Under the pieces are notes generated by a model that made no database searches, was not told where the DNA came from, and saw nothing but the letters and a program-made list of their open reading frames with translations. From contig NZ_JONP01000005.1 of the NCBI RefSeq assembly GCF_000711725.1, positions 124,001 to 188,000 of the forward strand: a DNA stretch of 64,000 bases, in the 5' to 3' direction. Each line of letters starts with the position of its first letter. Position 1 is the stretch's first letter. Made by a program: the position numbers and the translations under genes. Positions 34,392-43,080 of this stretch are shown piece after piece. This stretch comes from Roseomonas aerilata DSM 19363. Its GTDB lineage: Bacteria; Pseudomonadota; Alphaproteobacteria; Acetobacterales; Acetobacteraceae.

Positions 34392-35179
34392 GGAAGGGCT
34401 TCAGTGGCGGCATCATCCTTTCCGGCGCGTCGCGCGGCTTGGGGGCGGCGCTGGCGCGGCGCCTGGCCGCTCCGGGCGTCACGCTTGGCCTGATCGCGCG
34501 CAGCGAGGCGGGCCTGCGCGAGACCGCCGCCGCCTGCGCCGGCCGCGGTGCCGCCGTGCGCGTCGCGGCGCTCGACGTGCGGGACGCGCAGGCCGTCGCG
34601 CGCACCGTGCTCGATTGGGACGCGGCGGCGCCGACCGCCCTCGTGATCGCCAACGCCGGCATCGCCGCCGGTCGGCGGCCGGACGGCACGCCAGAGGGGG
34701 TCGCGGAACTCACCGCCCAGGTCTCGGTGAATCTGCTCGGCTCCGTGAATCTCGTCGGGCCGCTCCTGCCCGCGTTCCGCGCGCGCCGCGCGGGGCGGAT
34801 CGGCCTCGTCGCGTCCGTCGCAGCCTTCCACGGACTGCCGGACAGCCCGGGCTACTGCGCCTCCAAGGCCGGGCTCTGGGCCTGGGGACAGGCCATCCGC
34901 GCCGACCTGCGCGGCAGCGGCGCTGGGGTGACGCTGATCGCACCGGGCTTCTTCGAGAGCGACATGGGCCGGGCCTGGCAAGGGCGTCGCCCCTTTTCCC
35001 TCACCACCGATGCGGCCGCGGCGCGGATCGAAAGGGCTCTGCGCGCAGGAAGGCCAAGCTGCGCCTTTCCCCTGCCGCTCGTCGCCGGCCTGCGCGCGCT
35101 CTCCTTCCTGCCGGCGCCTCTCGCGGATCGGGCGGTGCGGCTTCTGCGGTTCCGGATTGCTGAGAGGGTGCCTTCCTGA
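34388..35179 (+). CDS. SDR family NAD(P)-dependent oxidoreductase
   Basis: 263-aa short-chain dehydrogenase. The Rossmann motif is LSGASRGLGAALARRL (residues 12-28), with NAG near residue 98, and the catalytic YxxxK is in SPGYCASKAGLWAW. Ends with RALSFLPAPLADRAVRLL. GTG start overlaps the KpsC-like stop (GTGA), so it is co-expressed with capsule synthesis and may modify a sugar nucleotide or a lipid. No further genes follow; the next 270 bp is a repeat element. Substrate unknown. Confidence 0.88.
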   Translation: MRKGFSGGIILSGASRGLGAALARRLAAPGVTLGLIARSEAGLRETAAACAGRGAAVRVAALDVRDAQAVARTVLDWDAAAPTALVIANAGIAAGRRPDGTPEGVAELTAQVSVNLLGSVNLVGPLLPAFRARRAGRIGLVASVAAFHGLPDSPGYCASKAGLWAWGQAIRADLRGSGAGVTLIAPGFFESDMGRAWQGRRPFSLTTDAAAARIERALRAGRPSCAFPLPLVAGLRALSFLPAPLADRAVRLLRFRIAERVPS

Positions 35180-35448
35180 AGGGGCGCCGCTGGTGTCGCT
35201 GGGGAGAGGAAGAAGGAATTCTTCCTCTCCCCAAGCCCCTCACCATCATCTTCTTCAAGTTTGAGGTGCCTGGCAGCCGGTGCGCCTCGGGTCAGGGGCC
35301 CGAGGCGACGGCGCGCAGGAAAGGCGCCGAGAAAAATCGGCACTCAATCATCGCATCCGCGCCAGCCAGATGAGGATCCAGGGGCCTCAGGCTCTTGGCG
35401 GGGAGGTGCGAGAGGGCAGGGCCCTCTCCGGGGTCACCGGAGCCGCAA
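35180..35448 (+). repeat. Convergent-junction element, copy 4 (forward orientation)
   Basis: Sits between the SDR stop (35179) and the KDPG aldolase stop (35449). Hairpin A has a 15-bp perfect stem, 35200-35214 with 35219-35233, loop GGAA, followed by a pyrimidine-rich tract (35240-35254). Hairpin B is GCCTCGGG 35284-35291 / CCCGAGGC 35299-35306. Hairpin C is GAGAGGGC 35410-35417 / GCCCTCTC 35421-35428. Hairpin D is absent from this copy. The core 35346-35394 matches copy 1 over nearly 50 bp, in reverse complement, with only a few differences. The right edge has GTCACC (35433-35438). Confidence 0.85.
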
Positions 35449-36081
35449 TCAGGTATTCTGCATCGTCCGCCGCGCCCGGGCCTCGATCGCTCCCCACTCC
35501 CCCGCCGCGATTTCCGCAGGGGGTGCCAGCCAGGAACCGCCCACGGCCACCACGTTGGGCAGGGCGAGGTAGTCGCGCATCTCGTCCTCGCCGATGCCGC
35601 CGGTGGGGCAGAAGCGCGCCTCCGGGAAGGGGGCGCCGAGCGCTTTCAGGGCGCCGATGCCGCCGATCTGGGCGGCGGGGAACAGCTTCACGGTCGTGAA
35701 GCCGCGCGCGGCGGCGGCCATCAGTTCGGAGGCCGTGGCGATACCGGGGACGAAGGGGATGCCGCTCTCGGCGGCGGCGTCCAGCAGTTCCGGCGTGGCG
35801 CCGGGGGAGACGGCGAAGGGAACGCCGAGTCGTTGGGCGAGCAGCAGGTCCCGTCGGGCGAGGACGGTGCCGAGGCCCACGATGGCGTCCGGCACCTCCG
35901 CCATGATCGCTTCGGCGGCCTTCGCGCCGGCCTCGGTGCGCAGCGTCACCTCCAGCGTGCGCACGCCGCCGGCGACAAGGGCGCGGGCCAGAGGCACGGC
36001 CTGGGCGGCATCGCGGATGGTCAGCACGGGCACGATCCGCGCCGCGCGCAGCAGATCGGCGATCGGATTGGGCGTCGTCAT
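35449..36081 (-). CDS. eda: 2-dehydro-3-deoxy-phosphogluconate (KDPG) aldolase
   Basis: 210-aa class I aldolase that splits KDPG to pyruvate and glyceraldehyde 3-phosphate in the Entner-Doudoroff route. The Schiff-base lysine lies in FTTVKLFPAAQIGGIGALKA, the glutamate in TLEVTLRTEAG, and RFCPTGGIGEDEMRDYLAL completes the family pattern. The ATG overlaps the kdgK stop (ATGA at 36078-36081). With the dehydratase and kinase upstream it completes a pathway from a sugar acid to central carbon. Confidence 0.94.
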   Translation of the reverse strand: MTTPNPIADLLRAARIVPVLTIRDAAQAVPLARALVAGGVRTLEVTLRTEAGAKAAEAIMAEVPDAIVGLGTVLARRDLLLAQRLGVPFAVSPGATPELLDAAAESGIPFVPGIATASELMAAAARGFTTVKLFPAAQIGGIGALKALGAPFPEARFCPTGGIGEDEMRDYLALPNVVAVGGSWLAPPAEIAAGEWGAIEARARRTMQNT

Positions 36082-37025
36082 GAGGTCTCCAGGGAGCTTT
36101 GCGGGCCAGGAACGTCGGCGGGCATGGCGTCGCGCGGGATGATGGCGCCGGGGTGGCGCACCACCACACCCGCGAGGCGATGGCCGGCGAGGGCCGCCGC
36201 CTCGGGGTCGGCCCCGTTCAGGCGCGCGGCGAGATAGGCGGCGGCGAAGCTGTCGCCCGCGCCGGTCGTGTCCACGGGCTTCACGGCTTCGGGCGGGGGA
36301 ACCGGCGTCTCGCGTCCGGGGGGCGCCACGATACAGCCGGGTTCGGCGAGCTTCACCACCACCTCCGGCACGTCGGCGGCACGAAAGCGCGCGATCAACC
36401 CCTCGGGCGTCGCCTCGCCGTCGAGAAGGGTGAAGTCCTCCACCCCCGCGAGGACGGTGGTGCTGAGCGCGATGGCGCGGTCGTAGACGGCGCGCGCCTC
36501 CTCGCGATCCGGCCAGCCGCGGGGGCGGAAGTTGCTGTCGAAGGCAAGCGCGCCGCCGCGGGCGCGCAGCGCCTCCAGCGTTGCGAAGAGCCGCTCCCGT
36601 GCCGCGCCGCGGAAGAGGGAAAGGGTGATGCCGGAGAGATAGACCAGATCGGCCCCCGCGATCCCCGCCTCGATGCGCGGCGTCTCGGGCTGCTCGAAGA
36701 GCTGGCGGACCGGCGCCTGGTCGCGCCAGTAGGAGAAGCGGCGCTCCCCCCTCTCGTCGGTCTCGATGAGGTAGAGGCCCGGCAGCCGCCCGGGCAGGCG
36801 CAGCACGAGCGAGGTGCCGACGCCTTCCTCCGCCCAGGCGCGCAGCATCTCCTCGCTATGCGCGTCGTCGCCGAGGGCGGTCGCGTAGTCCACGCCGACG
36901 CCGAGCCGCGCGAGATAGACAGCAGTGTTCAGCGTGTCGCCGCCGAAGGCGCGCGCCAGCAGCCCGTCCGGGCGCTGGCGCAGCTCGATCATGCACTCGC
37001 CGAGGCAGACGACGCGCGGCGTCAT
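36078..37025 (-). CDS. kdgK: 2-keto-3-deoxygluconate kinase
   Basis: 315-aa PfkB-family sugar kinase converting 2-keto-3-deoxygluconate (or galactonate) to its 6-phosphate. Visible are the N-terminal MTPRVVCLGECMIEL with GGDTLNTAVYLARLG, the substrate region LVYLSGITLSLF, and the C-terminal active-site signature DTTGAGDSFAAAYLAARL with the catalytic Asp. It lies 17 bp after the dehydratase and is coupled to eda. Whether it takes gluconate- or galactonate-derived KDG cannot be decided from sequence. Confidence 0.92.
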   Translation of the reverse strand: MTPRVVCLGECMIELRQRPDGLLARAFGGDTLNTAVYLARLGVGVDYATALGDDAHSEEMLRAWAEEGVGTSLVLRLPGRLPGLYLIETDERGERRFSYWRDQAPVRQLFEQPETPRIEAGIAGADLVYLSGITLSLFRGAARERLFATLEALRARGGALAFDSNFRPRGWPDREEARAVYDRAIALSTTVLAGVEDFTLLDGEATPEGLIARFRAADVPEVVVKLAEPGCIVAPPGRETPVPPPEAVKPVDTTGAGDSFAAAYLAARLNGADPEAAALAGHRLAGVVVRHPGAIIPRDAMPADVPGPQSSLETS

Positions 37026-37042
37026 GGCGGCACCCGACCCAC

Positions 37043-38809
37043 TCAGTGCGAGTTGCGCGGCAGGCCCGCCGTGTGCACGAGGTCTTGGTAGGCCACGGTG
37101 TCCTCCATGCAGGCGCCGGTCGAGAGCTGCCCGACCGTCGCGCGGTAGAGCGCCTGCCAGGGCGTCTGGTTCTTCAGCTGCAGGGGAGGCAGCGCGGCGC
37201 GGCGGGAGGCGATCTCGTCATCCGAGACAAGCAGGTCCACGCGCCGCTTCGGCAGGTCCACCCTCACGCGGTCGCCGGTGCGGAGGATGGCCAGGTTGCC
37301 GCCCGCCGCCGCTTCCGGCGAGACGTTGAGGATGGAGGGGCTGGCCGAGGTGCCGCTCTGCCGCCCGTCGCCGATGCAGGGCAGGGCATGGACGCCGCGG
37401 CGGATCAGCTCGTCCGGCGGCTGCATGTTCACCACCTCTGCCGAGCCGGGATAGCCGACCGGCCCGCAGTTGCGGATGAACAGGATGCAGTGCTCGTCGA
37501 TCTGGAGTGAGGGCTCGTTGATCCGGTGGTGGTAGTCTTCCGGCCCCTCGAAGACGATCGCACGCCCCTCGAAAGCGTCGAGGTCGTCCGGGTTCGAAAG
37601 GTAGCGGGCGCGGAACTCGGGGGAGATGACGCTCGTCTTCATGATGCCGGAATCGAAGAGGTTGCCGGTCATCACCAGCATCCCGGCCTCGGGCACCAGG
37701 GGTTCCGCGAAGGGGCGGATCACGTCGCGGTCCTGGGATCCGGCACCGGCCATCTCCTCGGCCACGCTGCGGCCCGTGACGCTCAGCGCGCCGCCGCGCA
37801 GCAGCCCGGCGTCAAGCAGCTCGCGCATGACGGCGGGCACGCCGCCGGCACGGTGGAAGGCCTCGCCGAGATACTGCCCGGCCGGCTGGCAGTTCACGAG
37901 CATCGGCACGTCGTGGCCCACGCGCTGCCAGTCCTCGAGGGAGAGCTCCACGCCCACGTGGCGCGCGATGGCGATGAGGTGCGGCGGCGCGTTGGTGGAG
38001 GCGCCGATGGCGGAGGCCACGAGGATAGCGTTCTCGAAGGCCTCCTTCGTCATGACCTTCCGCGGCGTCAGGTCCTCGCGCACCATGTCCACGATGCGCA
38101 GCCCCGTGCGGTAGGCCATCTGCCCGCGCTCGCTGTAGGGCGCGGGGATGGAGGCGCAGGTGGGCAGGCTCATGCCCAGCGCCTCGGCAAGGGAGTTCAT
38201 TGAGAGGGCGGTGCCCATGGTGTTGCAGTGGCCGATGCTCGGCGCCGAGGCCGCGGCCATGTCCATGAACTCGCCGTAGTCGATCTCGCCCGCGGCCAGG
38301 CGCTGCCGCCCCTCCCAGATGATCGTGCCGCTGCCGGCGAGGCGCCCCTTGTAGTGCCCGTCCAACATCGGCCCGCCCGAGAGGACGATGGCCGGCATGT
38401 TCACCGTGGCGGCCGCCATCAGGCAGGCGGGCGTCGTCTTGTCGCAACCGGTGGTCAGCACCACGCCGTCCAGCGGGTAGCCGAACAGCACCTCCACAAG
38501 GCCTAGATAGGCGAGGTTGCGGTCGAGCGCCGCCGTCGGCCGCTTGCCCGTTTCCTGAATCGGGTGGACGGGGAATTCCATGGGGATGCCGCCGGCCTCA
38601 CGAATGCCGGCCTTTACGCGCTCGGCCAGCACCAGGTGGTGGCGGTTGCAGGGCGCGAGGTCGCTGCCGGTCTGGGCGATGCCGATGATCGGGCGGCCGG
38701 ACTGAAGCTCAGCGCGCGTGACACCGAGGTTGAGGTAGCGCTCCAGGTAGAGCGCCGTCATGCCGGGGTCTTCGGGATTGTCGAACCAAGCCTGGCTACG
38801 CAGCTTCAC
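37043..38809 (-). CDS. IlvD/Edd family sugar-acid dehydratase
   Basis: 588-aa Fe-S dehydratase. Cluster cysteines are seen in the segments [16 protein letters not shown] and [15 protein letters not shown], and the start is the family's [19 protein letters not shown]. It belongs to the arabonate/xylonate/galactonate branch rather than to IlvD of valine synthesis, since it has [11 protein letters not shown]-like [16 protein letters not shown] and is co-transcribed with a KDG kinase and KDPG aldolase. It would turn an aldonic acid into the 2-keto-3-deoxy acid for kdgK. The exact acid is unknown. Its upstream 208-bp region holds the promoter and the terminator of the catalase gene. Confidence 0.9.
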   Translation of the reverse strand: MKLRSQAWFDNPEDPGMTALYLERYLNLGVTRAELQSGRPIIGIAQTGSDLAPCNRHHLVLAERVKAGIREAGGIPMEFPVHPIQETGKRPTAALDRNLAYLGLVEVLFGYPLDGVVLTTGCDKTTPACLMAAATVNMPAIVLSGGPMLDGHYKGRLAGSGTIIWEGRQRLAAGEIDYGEFMDMAAASAPSIGHCNTMGTALSMNSLAEALGMSLPTCASIPAPYSERGQMAYRTGLRIVDMVREDLTPRKVMTKEAFENAILVASAIGASTNAPPHLIAIARHVGVELSLEDWQRVGHDVPMLVNCQPAGQYLGEAFHRAGGVPAVMRELLDAGLLRGGALSVTGRSVAEEMAGAGSQDRDVIRPFAEPLVPEAGMLVMTGNLFDSGIMKTSVISPEFRARYLSNPDDLDAFEGRAIVFEGPEDYHHRINEPSLQIDEHCILFIRNCGPVGYPGSAEVVNMQPPDELIRRGVHALPCIGDGRQSGTSASPSILNVSPEAAAGGNLAILRTGDRVRVDLPKRRVDLLVSDDEIASRRAALPPLQLKNQTPWQALYRATVGQLSTGACMEDTVAYQDLVHTAGLPRNSH

Positions 38810-38982
38810 CGTGACGACTCCCCCTAGATCTTCCGCGGGCGGGTTTCAGTTACCCTTGCCGATGCTAGCCCTTGGATTGATCCAGAGGAACCCGCGCCAG
38901 GGTTCGTTGCGGGGGCGGAGATGTGAGCCGGGTGCCGGCCGAAGGTTTCGGCCCAGGGCCGACCTGCCCTGCCGCTGAGGAG

Positions 38983-39010
38983 AAAAGGGCCGGGGAAGGC
39001 TCCCCGGCCC
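38983..39010 (-). terminator. Rho-independent terminator of the manganese catalase gene
   Basis: Arms GGGCCGGGGA (38987-38996) and TCCCCGGCCC (39001-39010) pair perfectly around AGGC. On the reverse strand TTTTCTCC follows directly (38986 downward). It starts seven bases past the catalase stop at 39018 and shields the dehydratase promoter behind it. Confidence 0.88.
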
Positions 39011-39017
39011 GTCGCAG

Positions 39018-39941
39018 TTACATCTTCTTCGTGAGCTTCGTCGCGATCTCGAACATCTCCTCAGGCGCGTAGTCCGGCGCGAAGGCGGAGGGGATGCCCG
39101 TGAGCTGGTGGATCTTGCCGCCCTCGGGCAGGCCATCCACCACGGTCAGCTCGCCCGGCGGGTCGCCCGGCAGGGCCTGCTCGCCATTGCCCCAAATGCC
39201 CGCCATGTCCTTGTAGTCGGCGGGGCTGAACGTATAGAGCCGGCGGTGCGAGCCCTCGGCGAGGTACTTCTGGCACTCGGGGATGCGCGCCAGGTTGATG
39301 TTCGGCGTCGGCAGGAACTTCTCCAGATCCACGCCCGTGATGTTCTTCAGCGCCAGCGCATAGGCGTGCGCGTGGACCGAGCCGCGGACGAGAAGATAGC
39401 CGCAGACCTCGCGACCCGTGGGGTCGGACAGCGTCTCATAGACCCGCAGCTTGTGCAGCCGCGCGCCGCATTCGAGGTGGAAGTTGTGCAGCAGGTCCAC
39501 GACGACGTTGCCCGTCGTGGTCACCATGTCCGCGTTCCAGGACATGGAGTTGCTGTTCACCGGCGTGCTGCCGCCGCCATGGGAGGCGAAGCTGGCGAAG
39601 GAGCGGATGTCCTTCATCGCCTCGAAGGGCGCGCCGGAGATGTCGCCGCCATCGCCTTCGTCGGCACCCGGCTTGTCAGGGCCGTTGTTGAGCATGGCAA
39701 CGCCGTTGCTCACCAGCTCCACATGCCCCAGCTCCTCCGCGGTGATGGAGGCGACGAGGCTGTAGAAGGGCTTCAGCTTGTCCTTGCTGCGGAAATTGAA
39801 GCTCTGGAACATGTAGTTCCCGAGGGTGGACATCTCGCCGTACTTGCCCCCGAGCAGCTCCTGCAGGGCGGCGGCGGCGTTAGGGTCCTTCCGCTTGGGC
39901 GCGGGCAGCTCGGCTTGCAGCTTGTCGACGCGCATAAACAT
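39018..39941 (-). CDS. Manganese catalase
   Basis: 307-aa non-haem catalase that disproportionates hydrogen peroxide using a di-manganese centre. The ligand helices are visible: GEMSTLGNYMFQSFNF, SITAEELGHVELVSNGV (Glu and His), then DLLHNFHLECGARLHKL and GREVCGYLLVRGSVHAHAYA. The Lys-rich end KLTKKM and length match the family. A perfect AGGAGG lies seven bases before the ATG at 39941, so expression should be strong. It stands alone between a terminator and the threonine-dehydratase-like gene. Together with the exported SOD it suggests a good oxidative defence. Confidence 0.93.
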   Translation of the reverse strand: MFMRVDKLQAELPAPKRKDPNAAAALQELLGGKYGEMSTLGNYMFQSFNFRSKDKLKPFYSLVASITAEELGHVELVSNGVAMLNNGPDKPGADEGDGGDISGAPFEAMKDIRSFASFASHGGGSTPVNSNSMSWNADMVTTTGNVVVDLLHNFHLECGARLHKLRVYETLSDPTGREVCGYLLVRGSVHAHAYALALKNITGVDLEKFLPTPNINLARIPECQKYLAEGSHRRLYTFSPADYKDMAGIWGNGEQALPGDPPGELTVVDGLPEGGKIHQLTGIPSAFAPDYAPEEMFEIATKLTKKM

Positions 39942-40022
39942 AGATCAGCCTCCTGGGGTAACGCCTGTCGGAACGGGCGATCCCCGGGATGGTTCGGCGC
40001 GATGCCGGCTTCGTGCGCTTCC

Positions 40023-40949
40023 TCAACCAGCAACAGAACCCGGCTGGCAGTTGCCCCCGCAGACGAGCACGCCGACCCGCGCGCCCGGCGGCGGCACCCA
40101 GGCGCCGGAGAGAAGGGCGGCCAGCGCCGTCGCCCCGCCCGGCTCGGCTACCACGCGGGCGGTGGACCAGAGGCGGCGCTGGGCCTCGAGGATCGCCTCG
40201 TCCTCCACAAGCACGGATTCGCGGACGACATCCCGCGCGATGCCGAACATAAGGCCGCCGACGCGGCGCGCCCCGAGGCTGTCCGCGGCGAGGCCGCCCA
40301 CGGGCGCGTCCACCGGCTCGCCCGCGCGCAGTGCTTCGTGGAAGGTGGGGCAGCCCTCCGGCTCCACCGCCACCAGCTGGACCGGGCCGCCGGCGAACCA
40401 GGCGGCCATGCCTCCGATCAGCCCGCCTCCGCCGACCGCGACGAGCACATGGGTCAGCCCCGGCGCGTCCGCCTCGAACTCGCGCGCGACGGTGCCCTGG
40501 CCGGCCAGCACCTCCGGCTGGTCATAGGCGTGGACCGAGGCGGCGCCGGTCTCGGCGCGGCGGGCCTCGCTGGCGGCGAAGGCCTCGGCATAGGTGGCGC
40601 CGCCCTGCACGACGACCGCCCCGGCCTCGCGGATGCGCGCGACCTTCGAGGCGGCGGAGATGGCGGGCACGTAGATCTCCGCCCGGATGCCCAGCGCGGC
40701 CGCCGCATGGGCAACGGCCGCGCCATGGTTCCCACCGGAGGCCGCGATCACCTCCCGCGCGCCCGATTGCAACAGGGCGTTGAAGGCGCCACGGGCCTTG
40801 AAGGAACCGCTAACCTGAAGCTGCTCTAGTTTCAGCGAGACGGCACAGGACGTGCCGAGCGCCGCGGGCGGCAGTTCCAGGACGGGGGTGTGGCGGACAT
40901 GGGGGGCGATGCGCGCGGCGGCGGCTTCGATATCGGGGCGGCTGGTCAT
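40023..40949 (-). CDS. Threonine/serine dehydratase-like PLP enzyme
   Basis: 308-aa fold-type II PLP enzyme. The PLP lysine is in VSGSFKARGAFNALL, the phosphate loop is VAVGGGGLIGGMAAW, and VIAASGGNHGAAVAHAA is the Asn-containing substrate loop. It lacks an ACT regulatory domain, so it is of the catabolic or racemase-like short type. It would deaminate threonine or serine, or act on hydroxyaspartate. It is divergent from hprK and next to the catalase gene, neither of which hints at the substrate. Confidence 0.88.
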   Translation of the reverse strand: MTSRPDIEAAAARIAPHVRHTPVLELPPAALGTSCAVSLKLEQLQVSGSFKARGAFNALLQSGAREVIAASGGNHGAAVAHAAAALGIRAEIYVPAISAASKVARIREAGAVVVQGGATYAEAFAASEARRAETGAASVHAYDQPEVLAGQGTVAREFEADAPGLTHVLVAVGGGGLIGGMAAWFAGGPVQLVAVEPEGCPTFHEALRAGEPVDAPVGGLAADSLGARRVGGLMFGIARDVVRESVLVEDEAILEAQRRLWSTARVVAEPGGATALAALLSGAWVPPPGARVGVLVCGGNCQPGSVAG

Positions 40950-41088
40950 GTTCTGCTGGATGAGGCAGGTGGGCGGCGCTGTCCATGCCGCATGCCAGCG
41001 GCGTCAGGGGCCCGGCAGGTGGCGCTTCCGTCCCCGCCGGAATCCTGCCAGGGTCCGCTCGCGAATTCGGGAACATGACCAAGTCTCC

Positions 41089-41544
41089 ATGCTGCAACAC
41101 GGCGCCTGCGCGGCGCGCCAGGGCATCGGCGTCCTTCTCCTGGGGCCGCCCGGCTCCGGGAAGTCCGACCTTCTCTTGCGCCTGATGGGGGAGGGATGGA
41201 CTCTCGTGGCCGATGACCAGGTCCTGCTCCGCGCCGAAGGGAAGGTGTTGCGCGCCCGCGCGCCCGAGGCGCTGCGCGGCATGATCGAGGTGCGGGGCCT
41301 CGGGCTGATCGCGGGCCTGGAGTCGGCCCCCGAGGTGCCGCTCGCCCTCGCGGTGGACTGCGTGCCCCGCGCCGAGGTGCCGCGCCTGCCCGAACCCGCC
41401 CGCTTCGAGGCGCTGGGACAGACCCTGCCGCGCCTCGCGCTCCACGCGGTGGAGTCCTCCGCCCCGCGCAAGCTCGCCTTCGCCCTCGAGGTGCTCGCGG
41501 GCCGTCTGGCCTGCCGGGCAGGCGCGCTGGAGGCGGTGCCCTGA
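41089..41544 (+). CDS. hprK: HPr kinase/phosphorylase, short alphaproteobacterial form
   Basis: 151-aa protein that phosphorylates the regulatory serine of HPr. It consists only of the kinase domain: P-loop LLLGPPGSGKSDLLLRLM (residues 16-34), LVADDQVLL and a family signature RGMIEVRGLGLI. Proteins of Firmicutes are about 310 aa; the short form is normal in alphaproteobacteria. Start at ATG 41089 gives MLQHGACAARQG. It is first in the run rapZ, EIIA, ptsH, EI, a regulatory PTS. HPr here keeps its target serine (Ser67). Confidence 0.88.
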   Translation: MLQHGACAARQGIGVLLLGPPGSGKSDLLLRLMGEGWTLVADDQVLLRAEGKVLRARAPEALRGMIEVRGLGLIAGLESAPEVPLALAVDCVPRAEVPRLPEPARFEALGQTLPRLALHAVESSAPRKLAFALEVLAGRLACRAGALEAVP

Positions 41545-41588
41545 ACGCCGCCGGGCCCCAACCCGCCGCACCGGCCATTCATCGCCCC

Positions 41589-42494
41589 ATGGTGGTGGTC
41601 ACCGGCCTCTCGGGCGCGGGGAAGGTCTCGGCGCTGCGCGTGCTGGAGGATCTCGGCTACGAGACGGTGGACAACCCGCCGCTCACGGTGCTCGCGGAAC
41701 TGATGGCCGGCCCCGGGGAGCGGCCGCTGGCGATCGGCATGGACACCCGCACGCGGGGCTTCGACGCGGCGGCCCTGCTGGCCGGGCTCGACGCGCTGCG
41801 GGCGCGCGGCGGGCCGTCGCCCGACCTCGTCTTCATGGACGCCGAGGAGGACGTGCTTCTCCGCCGCTATTCCGAGACGCGCCGGCGCCACCCGCTGGCC
41901 CCCGCCGGCTCCGGCGTGGCGGACGGCATCGCGCGGGAGGCGGAGCTGCTGGCGCCATTGCGGGACGCGGCGGACTGGGTGATCGACACCTCCGGCCTGC
42001 CGCTGCCGGAGTTGCGCCGGATGATCGAGCACCGCTACGGCCGGGCGGGTGGGTCGCGGATGTCGGTCGCGGTGATGTCCTTCGGCTACCCGCGCGGCTT
42101 GCCGCGGGAGGCGGACCTGGTGCTGGACCTGCGATTCCTGCGCAACCCGCACTACGATCCTGCGCTCCGCCCCCTGACCGGCCGGGACGCGCCCGTGGCC
42201 GCCTATATTGAGGAGGACCCCGAATGGGCCCCATTCTGGGCGCGCATGACGGCGCTGCTGGACCCGCTCTTGCCGGCCTATGAGGCGGGGGGCAAGAAGT
42301 ACCTGACCGTGGCGCTGGGCTGCACCGGCGGCAAGCATCGCTCGGTCCTGACGGCGGAGCGCCTGGCCGCCCGCCTCGTCGGCGCCGGCTGGCCGGTGGA
42401 GCTGTTCCACCGTGAACTTTCGATCCGGGAAACCTTCCCGGAAGACGACTCACAACGGCCCTTGCCGCACCCCATATCGACCCATCGAGCATGA
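41589..42494 (+). CDS. rapZ: RNase adapter RapZ family protein, P-loop altered
   Basis: 301-aa nucleotide-binding protein. In enterobacteria RapZ delivers a small RNA to RNase E; here it sits in the usual alphaproteobacterial PTS cluster. The P-loop reads GLSGAGKVSALRVLEDLGYE; the residue after the Lys is Val13 where Ser or Thr is normal, with Ser shifted to 14. The C-terminal RNA-binding half has SFGYPRGLPREADLVLDLRF, then NPHYDPALRPLTGRD and VALGCTGGKHRSV, all conserved. The last 20 residues (EDDSQRPLPHPISTHRA) are variable. The start at 41589 is in a short gap after hprK. Confidence 0.87.
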   Translation: MVVVTGLSGAGKVSALRVLEDLGYETVDNPPLTVLAELMAGPGERPLAIGMDTRTRGFDAAALLAGLDALRARGGPSPDLVFMDAEEDVLLRRYSETRRRHPLAPAGSGVADGIAREAELLAPLRDAADWVIDTSGLPLPELRRMIEHRYGRAGGSRMSVAVMSFGYPRGLPREADLVLDLRFLRNPHYDPALRPLTGRDAPVAAYIEEDPEWAPFWARMTALLDPLLPAYEAGGKKYLTVALGCTGGKHRSVLTAERLAARLVGAGWPVELFHRELSIRETFPEDDSQRPLPHPISTHRA

Positions 42495-42630
42495 ACCAGA
42501 ATCCCTCCGCCGCGGCCCCCGCCCCGGCGCTCAACCCGTCCGTCCCGGCCAGAGCGACAGCTGCCGAGCTCATCCTCGTCCCGGCCGGCACGCGCCCGCG
42601 TGCATGCCGGGCGCGTGCCCCGGAGCGCCC

Positions 42631-43080
42631 ATGATCGGCGTTGTTCTCGTCACCCATGGTCGCCTGGCGGAGGAGCTTCGCCTCGCCATGGAGCATGTCA
42701 TGGGTCCCCAGAAGGCGATCTCCACCATCTGCATCGGCCCGGAGGACGATCTCGAGGGCCGGCGCGGCGATATCCGCGCGGCGGTGGAGGATGTGGACCA
42801 GGGCGACGGGGTGGTGGTGCTGACCGACATGTTCGGTGGCACGCCCTCCAACCTCGCGGCCTCCATCAAGGACCGCTGCGCCCCCACGGGCTGCTGCGGC
42901 CGGCAGGTGGAGGTGGTGGCGGGCGTAAATCTGCCGCTTCTGGTGAAGCTGGCGAAGCTGCGCGGCTCGGAACCCCTGGCCGAGGCGGTGGATCACGCCG
43001 TGAACGCCGGCCGCAAGTACATGGCGACCGCGGGGGAACTCCGCGGCGACGGTAACGGCAATGGTGGAGTGAAACGATGA
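42631..43080 (+). CDS. PTS EIIA component, mannose-type (regulatory)
   Basis: 149-aa EIIA-Man-like phosphocarrier. The phosphorylatable histidine is His9 in MIGVVLVTHGRLAEELR, and VVVLTDMFGGTPSNLAAS is the family's second signature. Twenty extra residues at the C-terminus (GELRGDGNGNGGVKR) are flexible. GGAG precedes ATG 42631 by six bases, so the longer upstream frame is discarded. Its stop overlaps the HPr start (ATGA). No PTS permease is present, so it acts in regulation, for example of carbon or nitrogen metabolism, and not sugar transport. Confidence 0.9.
   Translation: MIGVVLVTHGRLAEELRLAMEHVMGPQKAISTICIGPEDDLEGRRGDIRAAVEDVDQGDGVVVLTDMFGGTPSNLAASIKDRCAPTGCCGRQVEVVAGVNLPLLVKLAKLRGSEPLAEAVDHAVNAGRKYMATAGELRGDGNGNGGVKR

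Noticed and set aside
35280-35699. Reading frame starting MRLGSGARGD across repeat copy 4, with a similar frame starting MRLGSWARGD across copy 1
   Set aside because: The likeness follows from the conserved DNA of the repeat element. The frames end differently, run into the opposite gene and are broken in copies 2 and 3, so no protein is supported.
36099-40829. Long rightward frames opposite kdgK, the dehydratase and the catalase
   Set aside because: They are His/Ala/Arg-rich shadows of well-identified reverse-strand genes.
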